Shown: piece by piece, positions 8,839 to 18,208 of the stretch | How the letters are laid out: every line of letters begins with the position of its first letter | How positions within the stretch are numbered: position 1 is the stretch's first letter | DNA from: JBAOHV01 sp963714875 | GTDB lineage: Bacteria; Actinomycetota; Acidimicrobiia; Acidimicrobiales; Microtrichaceae | Length of the DNA stretch: 64,000 nucleotides | Reading direction: 5' to 3' | Assembly (NCBI GenBank): GCA_963714875.1 | Contig: CAVQQI010000011.1 | Coordinates: 806,001 to 870,000, forward strand | Position numbers and translations under genes: made by a program | Notes under the pieces: generated by a model | The model's input: the letters and a program-made list of their open reading frames with translations, nothing else | Told to the model about the DNA's origin: nothing | Databases searched by the model: none

Positions 8839-10201
8839 CGGTCGTGGGCGACCGAGACCATCACCCCGACCGCGATCATGCACATCATGAGCGATGATCC
8901 GCCGTAGGACACGAACGGCAAGGTTATGCCCTTGGTGGGCAACGTCCCGACCGTCACACCGATGTTGATCAGTGCCTGCACGCCGATCCAGGTGGTGATG
9001 CCGAACGCGACCAACCTGCCGAACTCGCTGCGGGTCCGCAGCGCGATCCGAGCCCCGGCGACCATGAACACGACGAACGAGGCGAGCACGACCAGCGAGC
9101 CGATGAGCCCGAGCTCCTCGCCGATCACCGCCAGGATGAAGTCGGTGTCGGCCTCGGGCAGGTAGCCCCACTTCGCACGCGAGTTGCCCGGCCCGTTGCC
9201 CCAGAAACCACCCGAGGCGAAGCCGATCTGGGACTGCAGCAACTGCCACCCCTCGGTCGCCAGGTGCTCCTGGGGCGAGAAGAACGCCGAGATGCGCTGC
9301 ATCCGGAACCCCTCGAGGAACACGATCACGAGCAACGCTGCGCCCGAACCCGCTGCGGCCAGCACGCCGACCTGCCGCAACGGCACGCCGGCGAGGAACA
9401 GCATCGACAACACGATCACCCCGAGCAGCATGGTCGTGCCGAGATCGTCCCCGGCGAGGACCAACGCAGCGACGAACGCGGTGACCGCGACCACCGGCTT
9501 GAGCAGCTCCGGCGATCCGATCTCGCGATGACGCACATCGAGCAACCGGGCGAGCCAGAGCACCAGGGCCAACTTGAGCAGGTCCGAGGGCTGGCCGCTC
9601 AGCGGTCCATGACCCACCCAACGTGTCGCGCCGTTGACGCTGATCGCGAACGGCATGCCCGGTCCGCCGACCGAGCGCAGCGCCACGTCCAGCGCGAGCA
9701 GCGACTGCAGGGCCACCGCCACGAACATCAGCGGTATCGCCAGTCGGTCACGCCAGACGACCACAGGGATGCGCGAGGCCAGGAACCCGAGCCCGAGCCC
9801 GAGCAGCATGTAGGTGGCCTGGCGGCTGACCACCGCCCAGCTCGAAGCTCCGCCCTGTACCGAGGCGACCGACGACGCGGAGTACACCATCACCAGGCCC
9901 AGCAGGCACAGCACGCCCACCGCACCGATCAACAACGACTCGGCGGTCGGGCCGCCGGGGATGATCTCGATCTCGGGACGGGCACCCGAGCGGCCCGACG
10001 AGGGACGGCGTCGCAGCGCCCTGTCGCAGTCCGCCCTGTCGCAGTCCGCCCTGTCGCACTCGGGCCTGTCGCGGTCCGGCGCTTCGTCGTGGCTCGTGTT
10101 CCCGAGCGGCCGGCCGCCGCCCGGCGGGACGGGCTGCGACGCGAGGGAGCTGGTCGGGAGGCGCTGCGGCGCGGTGGCTCTCGACGTGTGGTGGAGCTCA
10201 T
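8835..10201 (-). CDS. ftsW: Septal peptidoglycan polymerase FtsW (N-terminus frame uncertain)
   Basis: SEDS-family lipid II polymerase with about ten membrane helices. It is recognisable from TAESLLIGAVGVLCLLGL through ATRWVGHGPLSGQPSDLLKL, AGDDLGTTMLL, FASGGFWGNGPG, EADTDFILAVIGEELG and the end FVSYGGSSLMM. The core frame has no ATG, GTG or TTG between about 9935 and the murD end. An ATG at 10201 that overlaps the murD stop as ATGA lies in another frame, and adding one base in the N-terminal region joins them to 455 residues. The cytoplasmic tail in either frame is basic and low-complexity, and is encoded partly by a 15-bp repeat. The core call is certain; the first 80 residues are not. Confidence 0.9.
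10021..10080 (-). repeat. Four tandem 15-bp units in the ftsW N-terminal region
   Basis: Four consecutive 15-bp copies beginning CTGTCGC (10021, 10036, 10051, 10066); the first two are identical, and the third and fourth differ at several bases. As 15 is a multiple of three, copy number changes preserve frame. They encode a cytoplasmic tail ahead of the first FtsW membrane helix, where length variation is likely tolerated. Confidence 0.85.
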
Positions 10202-11571
10202 GTCGCCTCCGGGTCGGCCAGCAGCGCCCTGACGAGGCCGGCGAAGTGCTCACCACGCTCCGCGTAGGACCCGTACCAGTCGAACGAGGCACACCCGGGC
10301 GACAACAGCACGGCGTCACCCGGCGTCGCGAACCGCGCCGCGGCCGCAACGGCGTCCTCCATCGAGGCGGCGGATGCCGATTGCACGCCAGGGAACGCCT
10401 CGATGACCATGGGTGCGGCCTCGCCGATCCCCACCACGGCCCGCACCCGGTCGGCCACCTCGGCAAGGGCGCTCAGGTCCAGTCCCTTGTTGCGGCCCCC
10501 GGCGATCAGCACCACCGAGTCGAACCCGCGCACCGCTGCGATCGTGGCGTGGGGGGCAGTGGCCTTCGAGTCGTCGTACCAGGCGATGCCCGACCGCTCC
10601 CCCACCCGCTGCACACGATGGGACAGCCCGGAGAAGTCGACCAGTGCCGAACGCACCCCGTGCAGGTCGGCGCCACCGGCCAGCGCTGTCGCTGCTGCGG
10701 CCAGGACGTTGGAGCGGTCATGCGGCAGCGAGCTCCACAGGTCGCCGCAGCGCGCCAGTTCCACGTCGTCGGGGCCGAACAGCACGCCGTCACGCTCGAA
10801 GTAGTCGTTGGCCACGCCGCCGGTGCTGGGCGTCAGGCCGAACCTGACCACACGAGGTGCGTCCGGCCCGCTCGGCCGTGCGGCGAGGACGACGGGATCA
10901 TCGGCGTTGACCACCGCCACGCAGGTGGAGTCCTGGTCGGCGAAGATCCTGGCCTTCGCCGACCGGTAGCGCTCCAGCGAGGAGTGCACATCGAGGTGGT
11001 CCTCGGCGAAGTTCAGCCAGGTCGCGACCCGTGGGCGGAAGCGACGGCTGTGTGCCAGCCGGAACGACGACGCCTCGACGACGAACACCTGCGTGTCGGG
11101 GTCCGCGATCGCCGCGACGAGCGGCACCTCGGTGTTGCCCACCGCGGCGCTGCGCACCCCGGACGCGGCCAGCATCGCGTCCACGAGGGTGGTGACCGTC
11201 GTCTTGCCGTTCGTGCCGGTGATCGCGAGCACCGGCCGGTCGTCCCATGCTGCGGCCAGGTCGAACTCGCTCAGGATCGGACGTCCCTGGTGGCGAGCAG
11301 CGGCGAAGAGCGGGTGACGTTCGGGCAGTCCCGGTGTGGGGATGACCGCGTCGACCCGTGCGACCATGGCGGCGATCTGGGCGGCGTCCGGCGCCGGCAC
11401 CACGTCGACCCGACCCTCGATGCGAGCGGTGTCACCGCCCGTGGCACCCATCTCGTCGGTGATCGCGAGCAGCCCGACGGGGTCGCCGTCATCGCTCAGC
11501 ACCACGCTCGCGCCGTGTGCCAGCAGCGCCTTGGCGACCTCGGTGTTGGTCACGCCCATGCCGTGCACCAA
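10198..11571 (-). CDS. murD: UDP-MurNAc-L-Ala:D-Glu ligase MurD
   Basis: Adds D-glutamate to UDP-MurNAc-L-Ala. The uninterrupted frame from TTG 11571 gives 457 residues: VHGMGVTNTEVAKALL (nucleotide-binding N-domain), VIPTPGLPERHPLF, the ATP loop AITGTNGKTTVTTL, LNFAEDHLDVH, GLSHRVQRV, YDDSKATAPHA and LSPGCASFDWYGSYAERG. The first beta strand seems clipped. An ATG at 11605 overlaps the mraY stop as ATGA but is one base out of frame; removing one base would extend the protein by 11 residues (reading ...FLVHGMGV). The true start is probably 11605. It ends in an ATGA overlap with ftsW. Confidence 0.93.
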   Translation of the reverse strand: MVHGMGVTNTEVAKALLAHGASVVLSDDGDPVGLLAITDEMGATGGDTARIEGRVDVVPAPDAAQIAAMVARVDAVIPTPGLPERHPLFAAARHQGRPILSEFDLAAAWDDRPVLAITGTNGKTTVTTLVDAMLAASGVRSAAVGNTEVPLVAAIADPDTQVFVVEASSFRLAHSRRFRPRVATWLNFAEDHLDVHSSLERYRSAKARIFADQDSTCVAVVNADDPVVLAARPSGPDAPRVVRFGLTPSTGGVANDYFERDGVLFGPDDVELARCGDLWSSLPHDRSNVLAAAATALAGGADLHGVRSALVDFSGLSHRVQRVGERSGIAWYDDSKATAPHATIAAVRGFDSVVLIAGGRNKGLDLSALAEVADRVRAVVGIGEAAPMVIEAFPGVQSASAASMEDAVAAAARFATPGDAVLLSPGCASFDWYGSYAERGEHFAGLVRALLADPEAT

Positions 11572-11601
11572 GAAGCGCTGTTCGACGAGTCCCGTCGGCG
11601 C

Positions 11602-12633
11602 TCATCCCAGTCCTCCCGCACGGATGAACTCCCGGTAGAAGAGCCCCAGGCCGAACGCTGCGCAGGCTCCGGTGATCATCCACATGCGGATGATCACCGT
11701 GGTCTCGGGCCACCCCATCAGCTCGAAGTGGTGGTGGATGGGCGCCATCTTGAACACCCGCCGACCGAACAGCCGGAAGCTGGCGACCTGGACGATGACC
11801 GACACGGTCTCGACCACGAAGACCAGACCCAGGATCGGCAGGAGCAGCGCCGTCGAGGAGCTGAGTGCGAGCGCGGCGAGACCGGTGCCGATCGCGAGCG
11901 ATCCGGTGTCACCCATGAAGATCTGTGCCGGCGCCGCGTTCCACCACAGGAACCCGGCGCACGCACCCATCATCGCCGCCGCGACCACTGCCAGGTCGAG
12001 ACCGACGTTGATGCCGAAGAAGCCCGAGTAGCGGAAGATCGAGTACCCGATCACCACGTACGCGGCGAACACCAGGGCGCCCGCACCCGCGGCCAGTCCG
12101 TCCAGCCCGTCGGTCAGGTTGACGGCGTTCGAGGCGCCGGAGATCAACAGGATCGCCCACACCGCCCAGCCGAGCTCGCCGAGCTGCCAGCCCATGTCGT
12201 CCCAGCGGGCGAAGCTGATGGTCGTGTGCACGTTGGTGCGGACCAGCATCAGCGACACGAACCCGATCCCGACGGCGAGCAGGCCCAGCATCTTCGCCCG
12301 CTTGTTCAGACCCAGGTTGCGTTCCTTGACGACCTTCAGCCAGTCGTCCATCAGACCGACCGCCCCGGCGCCGGTGATCGCCAGCATCGTGGCGATGCCG
12401 GTCCAGGTGAACACGCCGTCCCACAGGTTCGACACGAGGTAGCCGGCCAGCGCACCCGCGACGATCGCGACGCCGCCCATGGTCGGCGTGCCCGCCTTGA
12501 TCATGTGACCCTCGGGGACGTCCTCGTGGATCGGCTGACCGATACGGCGACGCGTCAGTCCGACGATCAGCAGCTTGGTGCCGACCAGCGACACGATGGT
12601 CGCGATACCGACCGCCAACAGCAGCCGGATCAC
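11602..12633 (-). CDS. mraY: Phospho-MurNAc-pentapeptide transferase MraY
   Basis: Integral membrane enzyme that transfers phospho-MurNAc-pentapeptide to undecaprenyl phosphate, making lipid I. 343 residues with about ten hydrophobic segments. Family motifs are GTPTMGGVAI, VGLMDDWLKV (catalytic Asp pair), NAVNLTDGLDGLA, FMGDTGSLAIG and MAPIHHHFEL (the HHH motif). It starts with GTG in a GTGA overlap with murE and ends overlapping the probable murD start. The gene normally found between murE and mraY, murF, is absent here. Confidence 0.97.
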   Translation of the reverse strand: MIRLLLAVGIATIVSLVGTKLLIVGLTRRRIGQPIHEDVPEGHMIKAGTPTMGGVAIVAGALAGYLVSNLWDGVFTWTGIATMLAITGAGAVGLMDDWLKVVKERNLGLNKRAKMLGLLAVGIGFVSLMLVRTNVHTTISFARWDDMGWQLGELGWAVWAILLISGASNAVNLTDGLDGLAAGAGALVFAAYVVIGYSIFRYSGFFGINVGLDLAVVAAAMMGACAGFLWWNAAPAQIFMGDTGSLAIGTGLAALALSSSTALLLPILGLVFVVETVSVIVQVASFRLFGRRVFKMAPIHHHFELMGWPETTVIIRMWMITGACAAFGLGLFYREFIRAGGLG

Positions 12634-14054
12634 TGTGCGCCCCGTGCGGCGTCGTCACGGCCGTCGAGCTCGGCGAGCGCGGAGCGCACCTCGTCGCGGT
12701 CGTCGAAGGGCACCGTGCGGTCGGCGAACTCCTGGCCGACCTCGTGGCCCTTGCCGGCGATCACGACGACGTCGTCGGGTCCGGCGCCGTCGATCGCTGA
12801 TCGGATGGCGGTCGCACGCTCGGGGAGGATCTCGACCGGCCCGTCGCTGCCGGCTGCGATCTCGTCGAGGATCGACGACGGATCCTCACTGCGCGGGTTG
12901 TCGTTGGTCAACACCACCCTGTCGGCCAGCGCGGACGCGATGGCGCCCATCGTCGGCCGCTTGGACCGGTCCCTGTCGCCGCCACACCCGAACACGACGG
13001 TCACTCTTCCACGGTCCCCGGCCAGTTCCCGGGACGCTGCCAGCACCTGCTCCAGCGCGTCGGGGGTGTGGGCGAAGTCCACCACGACCGTCGGTGCTCC
13101 CCGCCGCCGGAACACCTCGAATCGGCCCGGCACCGCCGGCAGCGACGCCAGTCCCGCGGCGACCGTCGCCGGGTCGACGCCGAGCAGCGTGCACGCCTCG
13201 GCGGCCAGCAGCGCGTTGGCCACGTTGTGTCGACCGTGCAACGGGATGAACACCGGCGTGTCGCGCCACTCCAGGTGCATGCCGTCGGGCGCGGTGCGGA
13301 CGTCCTCGGCGCTCGACGGCGACACGGCGACCACCGGGATCTCGGCCGCGTCGCGCAGGAGCCGTCCGTGCAGGTCGTCGATGTTGAGCACTGCGGTGCG
13401 AGCTCGGCCGGATTCGAACAGCTTGGCCTTCGCAGCGAAGTACGCCTCGCGGGTGCCATGGAAGTCCAGGTGGTCGTCGCCGAGGTTGGTGAAGACCGCC
13501 ACGTCGAACTCGATGGCGTCCACCCGGTGCAACGACAGCGCGTGTGATGACACCTCCATCGCGACCGAGTCCACGCCCCGCTCGACGAAACCCGCCAGCT
13601 GCCGCTGCAGATCCGGCGCTTCGGGGGTGGTGCGGACGCCGGTCAGCGTGCCGATGGTGGCCGTGGTGCGACCCGAGGCGGCCAGGATCGAGTCGATCAT
13701 CGCCACCACGGTCGTCTTGCCGTTCGTGCCCGTGACGCCGATGAGCTCCAGCGACCCGCACGGTTGGTGGTGCACCGCTGCAGCCACCTTGCCCATGACC
13801 GCCCGGACGTCGGGTACGACGAGCTGCGGCACGTCGAGCGCGAGCCGCCGCTGGCACAACAGGGCGATCGCTCCGTCGCGCACCGCCTCCGCTGCGTGCT
13901 GATGGCCGTCGTGGAGCTCCCCGACGACGCAGCAGAACAACGCGCCGGGCACCACCCGGCGCGAGTCGGCGACCACATCGATGATGTCGGGACCGGGCTC
14001 GCGTTGGTGCAGCGTTCCCCCGGCGACGGCCGCCAGGTCCTCCATGGACGTCAC
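12630..14054 (-). CDS. murE: UDP-MurNAc-tripeptide synthetase MurE (meso-DAP type)
   Basis: Adds the third amino acid to the stem peptide. 474 residues with VADSRRVVPGALF, ATP loop GVTGTNGKTTVVAMID, VSSHALSLHRVD, NLGDDHLDFHG, HGRHNVANALLAAE, and the substrate motif DNPRSEDP. DNPR in this position is the known determinant for meso-diaminopimelate rather than lysine, so the cell wall should be the A1-gamma DAP type. The GTG start at 14054 overlaps the reconstructed ftsI stop as GTGA. It is intact, and is followed directly by mraY with no murF. Confidence 0.96.
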   Translation of the reverse strand: MTSMEDLAAVAGGTLHQREPGPDIIDVVADSRRVVPGALFCCVVGELHDGHQHAAEAVRDGAIALLCQRRLALDVPQLVVPDVRAVMGKVAAAVHHQPCGSLELIGVTGTNGKTTVVAMIDSILAASGRTTATIGTLTGVRTTPEAPDLQRQLAGFVERGVDSVAMEVSSHALSLHRVDAIEFDVAVFTNLGDDHLDFHGTREAYFAAKAKLFESGRARTAVLNIDDLHGRLLRDAAEIPVVAVSPSSAEDVRTAPDGMHLEWRDTPVFIPLHGRHNVANALLAAEACTLLGVDPATVAAGLASLPAVPGRFEVFRRRGAPTVVVDFAHTPDALEQVLAASRELAGDRGRVTVVFGCGGDRDRSKRPTMGAIASALADRVVLTNDNPRSEDPSSILDEIAAGSDGPVEILPERATAIRSAIDGAGPDDVVVIAGKGHEVGQEFADRTVPFDDRDEVRSALAELDGRDDAARGAQ

Positions 14055-16055
14055 TGCCCGCCCCCCTGTGCCTGCTCGTCATCGGAGGCGGCCGGGCGTC
14101 GGCGGTCGGCGCACCCGCAGGGGCGGCCCGAACCGGTCCCGCTGCCTCGACCACGCGGGCAGCGCCGGCGGGAGTGATGCCCAGTTCACGGATGGACAGC
14201 TGTGCCAGGTCGCTGAAGACCGGCCCCGCAGCGGTGGCCCCCGTGAGCCCCGCCGAGGAGTCCTCGATGATCACCGTGATGGACACCTGGGGGCGATCGG
14301 CGGGGAGGAAGCCCGTGAACGCAGCCACGTAGTGGTACCGGCCGTCGGGCCACATGTAGCCGTCCAGTGGGTCGGTCGAGGTGGGGCTGACCATCCGGGA
14401 GGTGCCCGTCTTGGCCGCGATCGAGTAGCCCGGGGAGCTCGAGCGCCTTGCCGGTGCCGTCGGTCACGACCTGCTGGAGCATCTTGGAGACCACCTCGGC
14501 GGATCCTGCCGAGATGACCTGCCGCGGCGGACAGCGCCTCGGGGCGGGTCCGGGTGCCGTCGGGGGCGATGACCGAGTCGACCAGGCGGGGCTGGACGTA
14601 GCGACCCCGGTTCGCGATGACGTTGTAGGCGGCCCAGAGCTGCAGCGCCGTCGCCGACTGGTGGGTGCCGATGGCGGATGCCGCGAGGTCGGGGTTGGTC
14701 CACTGGTCCAGCGGAGGCAGCAACCCGCCCGACTCCGCGGGATGGCCGATCCCGGTGGTGGCGCCGAACCCGAATCCGACCAGCGCGTCGTACAACCGCT
14801 CCTTGCCGACTCCCTGACCGATCTTGATGGTGCCGACGTTCGAGGACTCGGCCAGCACCTCGGTGGCGGTCATGGTCCGGGTCGGGTGCTGCTCGTGGTC
14901 GGAGAAGATCCGGTCGTCGACCTCGAGCCGCCAGGGCACCTCGAGCGGCGTGTCGGGGCCGACCTGGCCGGCTTCGACCGCTGCGGCCACGGTCACCAGC
15001 TTGAACACCGAGCCGGCCTGGTAGGCGTTGGACAGCGCGACCGGCGCATCGGAGAGGCGCATCTCTCCGGACTCCTCGTCGCGATCCACCGAGCCAGCGG
15101 CAAGGATCTCGCCGGTCGCGGGGCGTCCCACGATCGCGATGCCCCGGACCCCGCCCGCTGCGGCGGTGCCGTCGGCGACGATGCGTTCGACCTCGTGCTG
15201 GAGCGTGCGGTCCAGCGTCAGCTGCACATCGGAACCGCTCGCCGGCTCCTTCACCATGCGCTCTGCCCCGGCGATCGTCTCGCCCTCGGTGCCGAGCTCG
15301 ACCACCTTCAGGCCGTCGCGACCCGTCAGGGTCTCGTCGAACGACTTCTCGATCCCGGCCAGTTCGCCCGGCCCGTCCGGCCCCAGGTTGCCGATCAGTC
15401 GGAGCGCCGACTCACCTGCCGGGTGGATGCGCTCGGTGGAGTCCTCCAGCGTCAGGACGTCGACCAGTCCGGCGGCCTCCAACTCCTGCACGGCGGCCTG
15501 GGCGTCCTCGTGGGGGACCGTCTCGGCCAGCCGGACCCACGGGTCATCCGGCTCGGCCCGGGTGAGCTGTGCGGCCAGTTCCTGCTCGTCCACCCCCAGA
15601 TGCGGCGCCAGATCACCGGCCAGGCGTTCCAGGTCGACACGATCCTCGATGCCTTCCTCCTGCAGACGCCCCATGTCGGTGACGACGCGCTGGCGAGGGA
15701 TGGAGATGGCCAGCTCGACACCGTTGCGATCCAGGATCGATCCGCGTTGGGCCGGCATCTCGACGCGACGAACCCGCTGGTCCTCTCCCTGGGCGACGAG
15801 TTCCTGCCCGTCGCCGACCTGTACACCGATCAGCTTCAACAGCGGCAACAGGGCGAGCAGCCCCAGGATCACGCCCACCACGACGACCCGTTGCACGGTG
15901 TCGGACGGCGGTGCAACAGGACGGCGAGTGCCGGAACGCGAGCCTCCCGAACGCGAGCCTCCCGAACGCGGCGAACCGGGGCTCGACGACGCGGTCCGCC
16001 GGCGAGCAGGTTCGGTCCGTCGCCGCGGGGTCCGGTCGGAGCGCCGTTCACTCAC
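14051..16055 (-). CDS. ftsI: Septal transpeptidase FtsI (PBP3), three frame breaks near its 3' end
   Basis: Class B penicillin-binding protein that cross-links septal peptidoglycan. A basic tail (1-52) and one membrane helix (about 55-77) precede the dimerisation domain (RGSILDRNGVELA near 104-116) and the transpeptidase domain: SVFK at 349-352 (active serine), SSN at 404-406. The remaining motif, AAKTGTS, is read only after two frame breaks, near 14520 and 14437 (one extra base each, in GC runs). A third break near 14100 (one base missing) restores a stop that overlaps murE as GTGA. With these three corrections the gene is 667 residues, normal for the family. The start is GTG 16055, overlapping ftsL by eight bases. 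Confidence 0.9.
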
Positions 16056-16560
16056 CGCCGACAGCGACCTTCTGGTCCGGGGCGGCCAGAGCTGCGCCGA
16101 GCGCGACCGCTCCGTCGGCGGGTGGTGCCTGTTGTGCGGGAGCGTCGATCGCTGGCCGCTGATCCGCCGTGTCGGTGGCGGTGTGCGGGATCAGCGGGAG
16201 GACCGGGCCCGGTTCGACCATTCCCAGCTCAGCTGCGGCCTCCATGACCCGAGCCGGTGATTCGGCGACGGCCACCTCGGCCCGCAGTTGACGGTGCAGG
16301 TCATCTGCCGCGATCAGGCGCTCGTCCAGACCGTCGATGCGATGCTGCGCCTCGATCCGCTGTGCCTGGATCGTCACCGAACCGGCCAGGAGGACGAAGA
16401 AGAGCGCCGCACCGACACCGAGCAGAGCCCGGCCACTGACGCGTCGGTGAGGGTGCACTCGGAGCCGCGGTCCGGTCGTCTCCTGGGGGAGCGACCGGAC
16501 CGCGGCCCGCGACCTGTTGGTGTGGGTGCGCCCACGACCCCGGGTTCGCGTCGCCGTCAC
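16048..16560 (-). CDS. ftsL: FtsL-like septum formation initiator
   Basis: A 170-residue bitopic protein: basic cytoplasmic tail (about 1-43), a membrane helix (GRALLGVGAALFFVLLAG, about 43-61), then a heptad-rich segment (IEAQHRIDGLDERLIAADDLHRQLRAEVAVAESPARV is broken here to key parts: IEAQHRIDGLDERL and HRQLRAEVA) as in FtsL/DivIC. It ends in a Pro/Ala-rich tail. FtsL proteins are poorly conserved in sequence; the call rests on size, topology, coiled coil and the fixed place between rsmH and ftsI. Starts with GTG overlapping the rsmH stop as GTGA. Confidence 0.85.
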   Translation of the reverse strand: MTATRTRGRGRTHTNRSRAAVRSLPQETTGPRLRVHPHRRVSGRALLGVGAALFFVLLAGSVTIQAQRIEAQHRIDGLDERLIAADDLHRQLRAEVAVAESPARVMEAAAELGMVEPGPVLPLIPHTATDTADQRPAIDAPAQQAPPADGAVALGAALAAPDQKVAVGGE

Positions 16561-17528
16561 GACGCCTGCTCACGGAGGCCTTCGACCGCACGCAGACGCA
16601 CGCTCTCTGCACGACGATTCGCCGCGACCTCCTCCGCCGAGGCGGTCCAGGCCCCACGCTTGAGCAGTCGAACGGTTGGCTCTGCACCACAGACGCAGGG
16701 AAGGGTCTGCGGACAGACGCACCCGCCGCTCTCGGCATCGCGGAGGGTCGACTTCACCAAGCGGTCCTCGAGGGAGTGGTACGACATGACCACCATGCGG
16801 CCGCCGGGTGCCAGCACCGACAGCGCCCCGTCGAGCGCATCGGCGAGCTGCTCCAGCTCGTGGTTCACCTCCATGCGGATCGCCTGGAAGGTCCGCTTGG
16901 CGGGGTGGCCACCGGTACGCCGGGCCGGAGCGGGGATGGCGTCCCGCACGATCTCGGCGAGTTGCTCGGTGTCGGCGAGCGGGCGCGCCTCGACCACGGC
17001 TCGTGCGATCCGACTGGCGTAGCGCTCCTCGCCGAAGTCGCGGATCACCCTGACCAGCTCGGCGTAGCTGTAGTCGTTCACGACATCCAGCGCGCTGAAG
17101 GACTGGCGGCGATCCATTCGCATGTCGAGCGGCGCCGCGGACCGGTACGAGAACCCTCGTTCGGCCACATCGAGTTGCGGTGAGGAGACACCCAGATCCA
17201 TCAGCACAGCACTCGCTCCTTCGTCGGTTCGTTCCCTGACCACATCGGCGAGCCGGTCGAAACCGGTCCGCACGATCTCCACCCGGTCCCCGAAGGGCGC
17301 GAGGCGCAACCGGGCCGCGGCGATGGCCGCATCGTCGCGATCGAGTCCCAGCAGGCGGAGCCCGGGGTTCGCGGCCAACACGGCGGCGGCGTGTCCACCG
17401 CCGCCGAGCGTGGCATCGACGTAGAGGCCCGCCGGGGCCTCGCGCAACAGCTCGACCACTCGGTCCAACATGACCGGAACGTGCGAGAAGTCCGGGTTCG
17501 GGGGCTGGTCGGCGTCATCATGCGACAC
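16557..17528 (-). CDS. rsmH: 16S rRNA m4C1402 methyltransferase RsmH (MraW)
   Basis: SAM-dependent N4-methyltransferase for C1402 in the 16S rRNA decoding centre. 323 residues. The N-terminus HVPVMLDRVVELL, the SAM loop DATLGGGGHAAAVL, LMDLGVSSPQLD, RGFSYRSAAPLDMRMD, FGEERYASRIARAV, RTFQAIRMEVNHEL and VVMSYHSLEDR are all in place. A Cys cluster (CVCPQTLPCVC) near residue 270 is usual in actinobacterial members. It is the second gene of the dcw cluster, 30 bases after mraZ. Confidence 0.96.
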   Translation of the reverse strand: MSHDDADQPPNPDFSHVPVMLDRVVELLREAPAGLYVDATLGGGGHAAAVLAANPGLRLLGLDRDDAAIAAARLRLAPFGDRVEIVRTGFDRLADVVRERTDEGASAVLMDLGVSSPQLDVAERGFSYRSAAPLDMRMDRRQSFSALDVVNDYSYAELVRVIRDFGEERYASRIARAVVEARPLADTEQLAEIVRDAIPAPARRTGGHPAKRTFQAIRMEVNHELEQLADALDGALSVLAPGGRMVVMSYHSLEDRLVKSTLRDAESGGCVCPQTLPCVCGAEPTVRLLKRGAWTASAEEVAANRRAESVRLRAVEGLREQAS

Positions 17529-17558
17529 GGTCGCTCCGACCTCGGGTCTGCGGCTCCA

Positions 17559-17993
17559 TCACAGGAACCCCAGGTTCTTGATCTTGTCGTTCAGCGTGAG
17601 GCCGTCGGCATCGGGCAGCTCGGTCTGCTCCTCGATCCGGGCCCACACCTCTCGGGGGTAGATGGCTGCGTGACTTCCTGAACCGACGATGGTCACCTCG
17701 CGGTCCAGCCCGACGCGCTCGCGAACCCTCGGTCCGACGATGATCCGGTGCTGGGAGTCGGGGACGAAGGGGCTGGCGGAGCCGAAGATGACGCGGAGCT
17801 CGTCACGGGTCAGGCCGCCCTCGAGCTGCAGACGCCGGCGGTACTTCTCCCAGCCGTCGTTGGTGAACAGCGCGGCGTTGTCGCCCAGCAGCGTCAGGAA
17901 CCCGCCGTCGACGAAGGCGGCGCGGTACGCGGACGGGAGGACCAGTCGGCCCTTGCCATCGATCGTGTGTTCGAACTGGTTGTAGAAGTCCAT
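17559..17993 (-). CDS. mraZ: Transcriptional regulator MraZ
   Basis: A 144-residue protein with two SpoVT-AbrB-like repeats: the first from FEHTIDGKGRLVLPSAYR (residues about 6-23), the second from PDSQHRIIVGPRVRERVGL (about 83-101). MraZ binds repeats upstream of its own gene and represses the dcw operon. I place the start at ATG 17993 because the family begins within a few residues of the first repeat; the frame is open for another 43 codons upstream but that stretch is low-complexity. The matching operator repeats are visible at 18079-18133. Confidence 0.94.
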   Translation of the reverse strand: MDFYNQFEHTIDGKGRLVLPSAYRAAFVDGGFLTLLGDNAALFTNDGWEKYRRRLQLEGGLTRDELRVIFGSASPFVPDSQHRIIVGPRVRERVGLDREVTIVGSGSHAAIYPREVWARIEEQTELPDADGLTLNDKIKNLGFL

Positions 17994-18078
17994 GCCACCG
18001 CTCGTTCGGGCAGAAACACCCGTCCGAGGAACCGCAGACCTGGCAGCTGTCGTCGTCCGAGGAGATCGGGCGATGGGG

Positions 18079-18133
18079 CCACCAAGCCCCTCATTCCTCC
18101 ACTTCGCGCCACCATACTCCACACCCCTCCACC
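18079..18133 (-). promoter_or_regulatory. MraZ-box array upstream of mraZ
   Basis: On the mraZ strand GTGG begins at 18132, 18122, 18112, 18102 and 18082, with GAGG at 18092: six units at an exact 10-bp period, three of them GTGGAG. Known MraZ operators are short G-rich direct repeats at one-helical-turn spacing, so this is almost certainly the autoregulatory site of the cluster. It sits 86-140 bases before the mraZ ATG. Confidence 0.8.
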
Positions 18134-18208
18134 GAACAACGGATCATCGCGCCAGCCTGTGACACTGAGCGCGCGAGCATCGCCACCGATCGGGAGATCC
18201 GGCGGCCC

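Noticed and set aside
10021..10080. CRISPR or minisatellite between genes
   Set aside because: The 15-bp units are contiguous, in frame and inside the ftsW region.
9814..13902. A 1362-residue plus-strand open frame
   Set aside because: It lies antisense to ftsW, murD, mraY and murE, is composed of low-complexity Arg/His/Gly/Asp peptide and matches no family. Long antisense frames are expected at this GC content.
14400..14540. Programmed ribosomal frameshifting in ftsI
   Set aside because: There is no slippery heptamer with a downstream pseudoknot that I can see, three breaks occur in one gene, and similar breaks occur in many unrelated genes, so indels are simpler.
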